Part shown: positions 1 to 7,848 of the stretch, one piece after another
Layout of the letters: each line of letters starts with the position of its first letter
Numbering within the stretch: the stretch's first letter is position 1
NCBI GenBank assembly: GCA_964425255.1
Contig: CAYRMV010000073.1
Span: 1 to 16,779 of the forward strand
DNA: 16,779 nucleotides
From: CAYRMV01 sp964425255
Lineage (GTDB): Bacteria > Bacteroidota > Bacteroidia > Flavobacteriales_D > Crocinitomicaceae
Direction: 5' to 3'
Notes under the pieces: model-generated
Databases searched by the model: none
Seen by the model: only the letters and a program-made list of their open reading frames with translations
Told to the model about the DNA's origin: nothing
Translations under genes and position numbers: made by a program

Positions 1-1097
1 ACCATGGTTTGTTCCAAGCTATTTGTCGAGTAAATCGTGTGGATGATGAAGGGAAAATGTATGGTTACATTGTCGATTATAAAGACTTGTTCAAGAGTTT
101 AGAAAAGTCTATCCAGGATTATACATCGGAGGTTTTTGATGGCTATGACGAGGATGATGTTAAAGGATTGTTGAAGGATAGACACCAAGAATCTAAAGAA
201 CGATTAGAGACAGCTCTTGAGGCCGTGAGGGCGATGATAGAACCTGTTTATCCAAAGAATGAGCCTGCTTTTATTCGATATTTTTGCGGGAACACCGAAG
301 TACCAGAAGATTTGGAGGCACGAGAAGAGCGAAGAGTCGCCTTGTACAAAGCAGTGGTTACCGTTATTCGTGCTTATGCCAATGTTGCCAACGAAATGCA
401 CAAACTTGGCTATACAGAGGAGCAAGCAAATAAAATAAAGGACGAGGTCAAGTACTTCTCTGACTTGAGAGATACTATCAAACAAGCCAGTGGGGATTAT
501 TTAGATTTGAAGCGTTTCGAACCAGGAATGCGTCAATTGATGGATATGTATCTAGATGCCAAATCAAGTAAAAAGATTTCGGATTTTGAGAATAAAACGC
601 TTGTAGACTTAATATTACATGTGAGCGAACCCCAAGCAGAATATGGAGGTAAATCACAACAAGCAGTTGCAGAAACAATTGAAAACAACGTTCGGAAAGT
701 AATCATTGAAGAATCGCAAACCAATCCAAAGTACTACGAGAAGATGTCGAAGCTATTGGATGAGTTAATCCGAATGCGGAAAGAAGAAACGTTGGCTTAC
801 CAAGAATATCTTGAGAAAATTAAGGAGCTGGCAAAACAAGTTTCTGTTCCTTCTTCAAGCACTGATTACCCAATCACGGTCAATTCAAGGGCCAAACAAG
901 CTTTATATGACAACTTAGAATCAAACGAGCTATTGGCACTCCGCCTAGACCAGGTAATTCAAGAGAATAAACTTGATGGATGGCGAGATGGTGGAATTAA
1001 AGAGAAAAAGTTGATGTTAGCCGTGAATACGGTAATCAATGACCCAGACAAGACATTAGAGTTAATGGAGATAATAAAAGCGCAGAGTGAGTACTAG
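1..1097 (+). CDS. hsdR: Type I restriction endonuclease subunit R, C-terminal part (5' end outside window)
   Basis: This is the 3' part of the gene for HsdR, the subunit that translocates and cleaves DNA in the type I HsdRMS complex. The reading frame is open to the window edge, so any start codon near base 9 is internal. The first residues seen, FQAICRVNR, are helicase motif VI of the SF2 motor, followed by the family-typical YGYIVDYKDLFK. After that comes the long helical C-terminal region (DUF3387-like), which in this family contacts the methyltransferase core. The nuclease domain and the Walker A and B motifs would lie upstream and cannot be checked. The stop lies 11 bp inside the next gene, which suggests translational coupling. 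The family assignment is secure; activity cannot be judged from this fragment. Confidence 0.93.
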   Translation, partial: HGLFQAICRVNRVDDEGKMYGYIVDYKDLFKSLEKSIQDYTSEVFDGYDEDDVKGLLKDRHQESKERLETALEAVRAMIEPVYPKNEPAFIRYFCGNTEVPEDLEAREERRVALYKAVVTVIRAYANVANEMHKLGYTEEQANKIKDEVKYFSDLRDTIKQASGDYLDLKRFEPGMRQLMDMYLDAKSSKKISDFENKTLVDLILHVSEPQAEYGGKSQQAVAETIENNVRKVIIEESQTNPKYYEKMSKLLDELIRMRKEETLAYQEYLEKIKELAKQVSVPSSSTDYPITVNSRAKQALYDNLESNELLALRLDQVIQENKLDGWRDGGIKEKKLMLAVNTVINDPDKTLELMEIIKAQSEY

Positions 1098-1815
1098 TGC
1101 AGAGAAAATAGCAATTGCCAATTTGGAAATTGATGTCATACGCAAGAACATCAAGAACATGCATTTGGCGGTATATCCTCCTACTGGACGGATACGACTT
1201 TCTGCGCCTCAAAGAACGGACGCTGAAGTCGTAAGATTATTTGCTATCTCGAAATTGGCCTGGATTAAAAAACATGTCAAGAACTTCAAAGAGCAACCTA
1301 GAGAAACAAAGCGGCAATATGTGACAGGCGAAAGTCATTACTTCCTGGGGAACAGGTTCCTTTTAAAGGTAGTTGAGCACAATGGTTATTCGAAGGTCGA
1401 TTTGATTGGAGTCAAACACATTCAACTTAAAGTGAAAAGTGGGACCACTATAGAAGAAAGGGGTACTATCATGAAAGAATGGTATCGTAAAGAGCTGAAA
1501 AAGATTGTTCCTGAACTCATTGAGAAATGGGAAAAGATAATTGGGGTGAAAGCCAACGATTGGGGCATCAAACACATGCGTACCAAATGGGGAGCTTGTA
1601 ATACAGATGAGAAGCGAATCTGGTTGAACCTGGAATTAGCCAAGAAGCCAATGAATTGTATTGAGTACATCATTGTACACGAACTGGCGCACCTCCTGGA
1701 GCGGCACCACAATGAAAATTTTGTAAAACATATGGACCAATTCATGCCAAAATGGAGACTACATCGAGATGAACTGAATAGTTTACCTGTGGCACATAAT
1801 GATTGGGGGTATTAG
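1087..1815 (+). CDS. YgjP/SprT-like zinc metallopeptidase (M48-type annotation, DUF45 family)
   Basis: A predicted zinc-dependent hydrolase of 242 residues. The signature is HELAH at 198-202 (two zinc histidines and the catalytic E199), with a third histidine ligand at 208 in the RHH segment, the spacing expected for the YgjP family. The upstream segment KWGACN (about 165-171) is also typical. There is no signal peptide or membrane segment, so it is probably cytoplasmic. The GTG start at 1087 is chosen because the family-typical N-terminal strand region (residues 12-40) would be lost from the next in-frame ATG. It overlaps hsdR by 11 bp. YgjP-like genes are often found beside type I restriction genes, but their substrate and role there are not established, so no function beyond a likely peptidase fold is claimed. 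Confidence 0.88.
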   Translation: MSTSAEKIAIANLEIDVIRKNIKNMHLAVYPPTGRIRLSAPQRTDAEVVRLFAISKLAWIKKHVKNFKEQPRETKRQYVTGESHYFLGNRFLLKVVEHNGYSKVDLIGVKHIQLKVKSGTTIEERGTIMKEWYRKELKKIVPELIEKWEKIIGVKANDWGIKHMRTKWGACNTDEKRIWLNLELAKKPMNCIEYIIVHELAHLLERHHNENFVKHMDQFMPKWRLHRDELNSLPVAHNDWGY

Positions 1816-1821
1816 AAAATT

Positions 1822-2436
1822 ATGGAACAACTTAACTTATTTGGGGAACCCCAAGAAAACGGCAAGCCGATTCGTATTGACAACGGGGAGTATATCTATA
1901 TTCCTGATTTTTACAATCGAGAAAAAGCAAACAGATTTCTGGAAGCATTTGTAAATGACATTGAATGGAATCAAGAAAGCATGAATATGTACGGAAGGCA
2001 AGTGTTATTTCCAAGACTAACTGCTTGGTATGGGGACAATGACAAGCCTTATTCGTTTTCTGGCATCACCTTGCAGCCCAAACCTTGGTCAAAAGAATTA
2101 TTGGAAATTAAGCAAGATATAGAGCCTTTGAGTCATGTTGTTTTCAACAGTGTTTTACTGAACTTATATAGAGACGGTAACGATTCAATTTCTTGGCATA
2201 CTGATGCTGAAAAAGAACTCGGAATCAATCCTGTAATTGCTTCAGTTAATTTTGGTGCAGAGCGTGCGTTTCAATTGAGACATATCGAAACAAAGGAGAA
2301 GATAGAAATTGTCTTAAAACATGGCAGCCTGCTCATCATGCAAGGAGAATTGCAGCACTATTGGCAGCATCAAGTCCCTAAGACAAAGAAAGTAGATTCA
2401 AAAAGAGTTAATTTGACATTTCGTGTGATAAAATAG
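1822..2436 (+). CDS. AlkB-type alpha-ketoglutarate-dependent dioxygenase
   Basis: A 204-residue Fe(II)/2-oxoglutarate dioxygenase of the AlkB family, whose known members remove alkyl lesions such as 1-methyladenine and 3-methylcytosine from DNA or RNA. The iron ligands are visible: H126 and D128 in WHTDAE, and H183 in QHQVPK. R195 and R201 in RVNLTFR match the family's RxNxTFR motif that binds 2-oxoglutarate. The N-terminal LNLFG start and the overall length fit the short ABH2-like bacterial group. It begins six bases after the metallopeptidase stop, and its TAG stop directly abuts the ATG of the giant helicase, so it is probably part of the same operon. It could be an ordinary repair enzyme, but the position argues for a job linked to the defence cassette; that link is inference. 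Confidence 0.93.
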   Translation: MEQLNLFGEPQENGKPIRIDNGEYIYIPDFYNREKANRFLEAFVNDIEWNQESMNMYGRQVLFPRLTAWYGDNDKPYSFSGITLQPKPWSKELLEIKQDIEPLSHVVFNSVLLNLYRDGNDSISWHTDAEKELGINPVIASVNFGAERAFQLRHIETKEKIEIVLKHGSLLIMQGELQHYWQHQVPKTKKVDSKRVNLTFRVIK

Positions 2437-5400
2437 ATGGAATTTATTGATAACATATCAAACTTGAGTAATCCTTCATTTGAAGCGATTAGACAATTGG
2501 CTGTTCGAGAAGTGAAGAAACTGCCTAAGCAACAACAAGATGAGCTATATTATCAATTGAAGAGAGGAACTGCGTTATTGGAAACGCATGAACAATTATG
2601 TGCTTATCTAAATTCATTTGGACCAAGACATAAAGCTACATTGCAAGACAGTATAAGTAAATTACCTAAGACATTGTTCGAAGGTCCATTTGAAATTATT
2701 GATTGGGGATGCGGACAAGCCATGGGAACAATCAATGTCCTCGATTATTTGACTGATAAAGGCTTACTTGACAATCTCAAAAATGTAGTTTTAATTGAGC
2801 CTTCAAAAGCAGCTTTAGATAGAGCCGAGTTGTTTGTTAAAGCGTATAAAATACTCAACCAAAATGTAGTTACAATTCAACGCTTTTTTGATGAAATCAA
2901 GCCGATTGATATTTCATCCTCAGAAGGTTATCCTGTTTTACATATTTTTTCAAATATCCTTGATGTTGAACAGATTGACTTGAAGTATTTATCTCGCTTA
3001 GTGGATGAATCTGTGTCATCGGACAATTATCTTTTGTGTGTTGGTCCTTTAAATCCAACGAATCAGCGTATAGATGCATTTTTCAGTTATTTTGATGACA
3101 GTTTAATCAAACAGGTTTACAGCTATCAAAATCCGAGTTTTGGACCTCGCAATAATTGGACATATAAATCAAGGGTTTATAAATTGACTCCTAATGAAAG
3201 CGGCCACCTTATTCCAATTGAATACTATCCGCCTGTTCAGTTTCTTGCAGCTGCTGAACTGGATATGATTAGAAATAATAGGAAAGATAAAAAAATAGAT
3301 TTTCCTGAACTTCTGAAACATTTTGAGGTAGTTGCTCCATTTGACTTAGGTGCAAGTGTGTATGATGATGTTCATCCTGTTTTGGCTGTTTTGCATAATA
3401 TTCTAGTGAGAGGGCTTCCTACTAAATCAGGGGTCTATATTGAACAGGTGTTTTCGCAATCTTTCGGACTTTCTAAACGCGAAGTTTCTTATGGTGAAAT
3501 CAGATATGAAGGAAAGAGAATTGTTGATACGGAATCAATATTTCAAATTGGTGAAGATATACTGAATAATGGTCTTGAAATTCAGGAAAAAAACAAGGTA
3601 GATTTACAACTAGTTTACACCCCTCTTGCTATTGCAAGATTCCAGAAGGTGTTATTAGAAGCGTTGATAACTGGTCATTTGGACCTAAATAAGGAACGGT
3701 GGAATGTACTTGTAGAAGAGGAGGATGTGCCTTTTTCGGCAATTGCTCTAGAAGATTTTAGACAGCTGTTTTATAATCTTACCTCCATGACTGAAAAATA
3801 TGGGGATTTGAAATTACCAGAAATTGAACTCCATGTGATCTCCAATAATGTTTTTGCGGATTCACCACTGCATCTTGGGGCTAAAGTTTATCGCGATGTA
3901 AGTACTCAGCTATTGCATAGATCCTTCGATTTTGTTGTAACGCAGTCTATATTTAAAAGTATTGAAAGTGCGGTTGATGCATTCAGTCGCTTTAAAGCAG
4001 AAAACTTGTGTTATTTCAACATCAGGAGTTGTGTTCGCAAGAGAACCGAGAGGGTTATTTACACTTCGGATCTTATTGCATATAAACCTCTTGTTACTAA
4101 ATCTTTTCAAGGAGTATATACAGATGTAGAAGATCAAAAGGAACATTTATCGTATTTTCTTCAATTATTGTTTAGGAAGGAATCATTCCGTCCAGGGCAG
4201 TTACCTATTCTTGATAGGGCGTTGAGAAATCTTCCAGTTATTGGCTTGTTACCAACTGGCGGAGGAAAATCTCTTACTTATCAAATTGCGGCTTTGATTC
4301 AGCCCGGTGTCACAATGGTTATTGATCCGTTGAAATCTCTAATGAAGGATCAATTTGATGGATTGATAAGTAGTGGCATCGATTGTTGTACTTTTATAAA
4401 TGGAGCTTTGCATCCAGTAGAAAAGAAAAAAAGAGAAAACAGACTTGAGTCATCTGAACTCATTTTTGTTTTTCTTTCTCCAGAACGATTGGCAATTGAT
4501 TCATTCAGGGAGCGCTTGAAAAATATGCATGAATACAACGTGTATTTTTCATATGGTGTAATTGATGAGGTTCATTGTGTATCCGAATGGGGACATGACT
4601 TTCGTTTTTCTTACTTGCATCTTGGAAGAAACCTTTATAATTACGTTAGATCAAAAGAGGGAGTAATTTCCCTGTTTGGGTTGACCGCAACAGCTTCTTT
4701 TGATGTGCTTTCGGATGTGGAAAGAGAGCTTTCAGGAAATGGGGCATTTGACTTAGATTCAGATGTTATTGTAAGGTATGAAAACACCAATAGACTTGAA
4801 CTCCAATATAAGATAGAAAAGGTCCCAGTAGAATTCTCTGAAGACACTTTTTTCGATCCAAAAAAATTATTGGATAAAGACCTTCCAAAGCCGATTAATT
4901 TAAGTGATAAATGGAAGATGTTTGAACAGAAATCTGTCCATTTGGAAGGGTATTTAAAAGTTGTGCCAAGATATTTGCACGATTTGCAAACGGAGAAAAG
5001 TTTAGATTTAATAAAAACGTCATTTAAGGAAAGACAAGCAATAGACGCGCTGATTGAGCAGGATCTGTGTGTAGAAATGGTGGATAATTATTTCACAGAT
5101 AGAAAACACTATGATGCCGCAGGAATTATTTTCTGCCCACACGTTGATAGCACGCCACTTTCGGTAAATGAAAATGTTGCTTTTATTAGGGATAAACTTA
5201 TCCCAGATGCTGCATCTTTTTCAGGTAAGGATGATGATGAAGCCGCGATAGTAAACATGGAGAGATTTCGCGATAATTTGAGTCCGTTAATGATAGCTAC
5301 GAAGGCATTTGGAATGGGGATTGATAAGCCAAATGTTAGGTTTACTGTGAATTTGAACTATTCATCATCTCTTGAAGCATTTGTCCAGGAAGCGGGTAGA

Positions 5401-6969
5401 GCAGGCAGAGACCGACGTATGGCACTGGCCACGATATTTCTTTCTGATTATCATCTGATGCGAATAGACCGAGCATATGGAGATAAAACTTTTCCATTAG
5501 GTTTGATTAAAAACAAGTGGTTTAAGAAACCCGATTTGGTTAGTATTCTAGAAAGGTATAATCTAAATATCCCAGAAGAATATATTCAATATGCGACTCC
5601 TGAAAATGACATCGTACAGTTACATTGTAAGCAGAATCACAAAATGTTTACATTTAATGAGTGCAGTGAAGAATGCGCTTTGTTCTCAGGTTGCACGTTA
5701 AAAAATGTCACACCAGAGACAAAGGGTTGGCGATCAGAAAAAGAGCTCTTACAAGAGTTAAAGTCACAAGGATTATCCCTTGGTAAAAAACACTTCCAAT
5801 ATCTGAATCCAGATTATCAAAACGTAATGTTTTTCTTTGGAAGTTCTTTCAAAGGAGATCTTGTTGAAAGAAGCTTCATGAACCAATTGTTGAACACTTC
5901 AGATGTTTACTTAGAAAGTAATAAAGAGTCTGGTATTCGAGTTCTTCAGAAAGGCTTTTTGAGTAGTGTAATTAGTGCTGCTGAAGGTGCAGCATTAGTT
6001 ATTTATGTTCCTTATGATGATGAAAACTATGCTGATTTATCAAAAGCAATTTACCGAATGTGCAGTATTGAGCTAATCGTGGATTTCACTCAAGATTTTA
6101 CAAAAAAGGAATTTCGAATAGTTGCAGCAGTAAGAGGACCCGGAGGTTATTTCAAAGGACTTCAGACATTTTTAACTCGGTATTATACAGAGGAGAGAGC
6201 TAAAGAGGAAATGCAGAAGGTGTATAATTACACACTTAAAAAAGAGAATACTTCTGAAACTGAAAGAGAGATATATCGCTGTCTCGGATATCTTACTGAG
6301 TTTGTTTATGACAAGATATCTGAGAAAAGAAAGCGTGCTATAGATGACATGCGTAATTTTTGCATTGAAGGTGTTAATAACCAGGAAAGTGATTGGATAG
6401 AAACGAATGAAAAATTGAAAGATTTTTTGTTTTATTACTTCAATTCAAAATATGCAAAAATCGATTATGTCACTGATGAGGGCGAAGCTTTTTCACTTTT
6501 GATGGATACTGATGAGGGAAAAATATCGGCTCCTTGGATACTAAAAAAATACCTTCGTGTTATTGATAACGACGTAGTCGGGGTTGGCACACCGACAGAT
6601 AACGTGAAACATCTTTACGGTGCTGTTAGATTAATTTCAAGATCACTTACTGATACTAACCCAGCTCTACGTCTTTTAGAGGTGTTTTGTCTTGCATATT
6701 TGGGTACTAGAGGAAATGAAAATCTTGAATTGCAATTGAGTAATAGTTACACCGAAGGCATGTTGGATGCTGCTGACAGAATGGATGATATGAAGGAGTT
6801 TTGGGAACTGTTTAGTGACTTTAATACCGTTCTAAATAGTTACCTGGAAAGGCAACGACTTGAGATGCTTATCGAAGAAACAATGTTCCAAATTCATGCC
6901 GTAGAGGCAACTAAAATTATTAATAAATATATTTCATTATGGCAAATACGTCAATTCAAAAATCCTTAA
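2437..6969 (+). CDS. Giant RecQ-type helicase with N-terminal methyltransferase-like domain
   Basis: A 1510-residue protein, more than twice the usual RecQ length. Residues about 85-215 look like a class I SAM methyltransferase fold: DWGCGQ at 89-94 (motif I, incomplete GxGxG) and VVLIEPS with acidic E121 (motif II). Whether it methylates anything is unclear. Residues about 220-575 match nothing I recognise. The RecQ-like SF2 core follows: motif 0 SFRPGQ, Walker A PTGGGKS at 606-612, DEVH at 710-713, LTATA at 749-753, and QEAGRAGRDRR from 984. There is a long insertion between about 753 and 930. A cluster of C1064, H1068, C1076, C1080 and C1086 may bind zinc, as in the RecQ C-terminal region, with non-canonical spacing. 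The last 400 or so residues are unassigned. The ATG abuts the dioxygenase stop, and the 3' end overlaps the coiled-coil gene. A 3'-5' DNA helicase is likely; its defence role is inferred from context. Confidence 0.87.
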   Translation: MEFIDNISNLSNPSFEAIRQLAVREVKKLPKQQQDELYYQLKRGTALLETHEQLCAYLNSFGPRHKATLQDSISKLPKTLFEGPFEIIDWGCGQAMGTINVLDYLTDKGLLDNLKNVVLIEPSKAALDRAELFVKAYKILNQNVVTIQRFFDEIKPIDISSSEGYPVLHIFSNILDVEQIDLKYLSRLVDESVSSDNYLLCVGPLNPTNQRIDAFFSYFDDSLIKQVYSYQNPSFGPRNNWTYKSRVYKLTPNESGHLIPIEYYPPVQFLAAAELDMIRNNRKDKKIDFPELLKHFEVVAPFDLGASVYDDVHPVLAVLHNILVRGLPTKSGVYIEQVFSQSFGLSKREVSYGEIRYEGKRIVDTESIFQIGEDILNNGLEIQEKNKVDLQLVYTPLAIARFQKVLLEALITGHLDLNKERWNVLVEEEDVPFSAIALEDFRQLFYNLTSMTEKYGDLKLPEIELHVISNNVFADSPLHLGAKVYRDVSTQLLHRSFDFVVTQSIFKSIESAVDAFSRFKAENLCYFNIRSCVRKRTERVIYTSDLIAYKPLVTKSFQGVYTDVEDQKEHLSYFLQLLFRKESFRPGQLPILDRALRNLPVIGLLPTGGGKSLTYQIAALIQPGVTMVIDPLKSLMKDQFDGLISSGIDCCTFINGALHPVEKKKRENRLESSELIFVFLSPERLAIDSFRERLKNMHEYNVYFSYGVIDEVHCVSEWGHDFRFSYLHLGRNLYNYVRSKEGVISLFGLTATASFDVLSDVERELSGNGAFDLDSDVIVRYENTNRLELQYKIEKVPVEFSEDTFFDPKKLLDKDLPKPINLSDKWKMFEQKSVHLEGYLKVVPRYLHDLQTEKSLDLIKTSFKERQAIDALIEQDLCVEMVDNYFTDRKHYDAAGIIFCPHVDSTPLSVNENVAFIRDKLIPDAASFSGKDDDEAAIVNMERFRDNLSPLMIATKAFGMGIDKPNVRFTVNLNYSSSLEAFVQEAGRAGRDRRMALATIFLSDYHLMRIDRAYGDKTFPLGLIKNKWFKKPDLVSILERYNLNIPEEYIQYATPENDIVQLHCKQNHKMFTFNECSEECALFSGCTLKNVTPETKGWRSEKELLQELKSQGLSLGKKHFQYLNPDYQNVMFFFGSSFKGDLVERSFMNQLLNTSDVYLESNKESGIRVLQKGFLSSVISAAEGAALVIYVPYDDENYADLSKAIYRMCSIELIVDFTQDFTKKEFRIVAAVRGPGGYFKGLQTFLTRYYTEERAKEEMQKVYNYTLKKENTSETEREIYRCLGYLTEFVYDKISEKRKRAIDDMRNFCIEGVNNQESDWIETNEKLKDFLFYYFNSKYAKIDYVTDEGEAFSLLMDTDEGKISAPWILKKYLRVIDNDVVGVGTPTDNVKHLYGAVRLISRSLTDTNPALRLLEVFCLAYLGTRGNENLELQLSNSYTEGMLDAADRMDDMKEFWELFSDFNTVLNSYLERQRLEMLIEETMFQIHAVEATKIINKYISLWQIRQFKNP

Positions 6970-7808
6970 TAGAACTAGAGGAAAATTTAAAGAGTCTTAG
7001 ATCAGCACGTGACCAAGTAGAATCGGTAACAAATGGAGTAGAGGATGTACTCATTAGTATAAAAGAGTTAATTGAAATAATTTCTTTGTTGTCTAATAAT
7101 GTAACTTCAGAGAAAGTACTAATTGAGAGTAAACTCAATGATGCTTTAAGTTCATTTAGTGAGTCGATAAATTCGGGTGCGATAAAAGCAATTGAAGATT
7201 ATGAAAAGTTGTCTGATAAAAATCAGAATCTTCAGAAAAAGTTAGACGAAAAGTTGAGTGAGGCATTAGATGCATTTAGTGTGTCAATAAAAGAGGGTTC
7301 TTCAAAAGCAATAAAAGATTATGAAGATGTCACTAATAACATTGAAAAATACCAGCATGAAATAAAAAGCAAATTCCATGACGCTTTTGAAGATTTCAAT
7401 TCGACATTGAATGAAGGAATTTCAAAAAACATCCAAGAATTCGAAGCTTTATCAAAAGAAAATGAAAAGGCAATTGCAAAATCTATCGAAGCTTTTGAGA
7501 GTTTGACGTCTAATTTATTTGAGATTCAAAATAAGCTTAAAGAATTTGATCCTCGTGATAGTGTTAAAGATGTTATAAAGAAAGTTGCAGTCATAGAAGA
7601 AAAACTAAGTGACATACAAGCGGCCAATGATGAACACGATAAAAAAACTACAGAATCGCTTTCGAATCTCGAACTTAAGTTGAACAATTTGATTGACTCA
7701 ACAGAAAGATCTCAGAGAGAAACTGCGGGTTTCAACCGTGTAAATAGAATGCTTATATTAATTTCTGCTGGCATAGGGCTAATAGCAGTAATACTTGCAG
7801 TTGTTTAA
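6939..7808 (+). CDS. Tail-anchored coiled-coil protein with 40-residue repeats
   Basis: I recognise no family. The 289-residue protein is almost wholly helical, acidic and lysine-rich. It contains three degenerate repeats of exactly 40 residues (63-102, 103-142, 143-182) with glycines in register at 80, 120 and 160. A single hydrophobic segment, about 271-289, ends at the last residue and is preceded by basic RVNR. This is the layout of a tail-anchored inner-membrane protein with most of its mass in the cytoplasm. The ATG at 6939 is the only in-frame ATG before M271, so the 31-bp overlap with the helicase gene is well supported. The coiled coil may form a rod or oligomer that tethers a partner, most simply the upstream helicase, to the membrane; this is inference. 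The coding strand is very rich in A. Confidence 0.82.
   Translation: MANTSIQKSLIELEENLKSLRSARDQVESVTNGVEDVLISIKELIEIISLLSNNVTSEKVLIESKLNDALSSFSESINSGAIKAIEDYEKLSDKNQNLQKKLDEKLSEALDAFSVSIKEGSSKAIKDYEDVTNNIEKYQHEIKSKFHDAFEDFNSTLNEGISKNIQEFEALSKENEKAIAKSIEAFESLTSNLFEIQNKLKEFDPRDSVKDVIKKVAVIEEKLSDIQAANDEHDKKTTESLSNLELKLNNLIDSTERSQRETAGFNRVNRMLILISAGIGLIAVILAVV
7125..7484 (+). repeat. Three tandem degenerate 120-bp coding repeats (40 residues each)
   Basis: Within the coiled-coil gene, three consecutive 40-codon units start at codons 63, 103 and 143. Each starts with a K-[LF]-x-[DE]-A-[LF] segment (65-70, 105-110, 145-150), has a glycine at 80, 120 and 160, and continues with a K-x-I-x-[DE]-[YF]-E segment. 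DNA identity between units is only moderate, so duplication was old or selection acts on the protein periodicity. The tail of a fourth, partial unit may continue in residues 183-202. Confidence 0.75.
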
Positions 7809-7811
7809 AAA

Positions 7812-7819
7812 TAATTTTG
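7812..7819 (+). promoter_or_regulatory. Candidate Bacteroidota -7 promoter element (TAATTTTG)
   Basis: TAATTTTG is a perfect match to TAnnTTTG, the -7 element of Bacteroidota primary sigma promoters. It sits in the 40-bp gap after the coiled-coil gene, and a start about 5-7 bases downstream would give a leader of roughly 25 bases before the helicase ATG at 7849. The upstream -33 TTG is poor: TTG at 7795-7797 leaves only 14 bases of spacing, which is short. If real, it would start a separate transcript for the helicase-nuclease and McrBC genes. An AT-rich gap can produce this match by chance. Confidence 0.35.
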
Positions 7820-7848
7820 GTAGTTAGCATTCAAAATGTATTGGAATC

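Noticed and set aside
4..1097. A complete gene starting near base 4 or 9
   Set aside because: The first residues are helicase motif VI of HsdR and the frame is open to the window edge, so these codons are internal.
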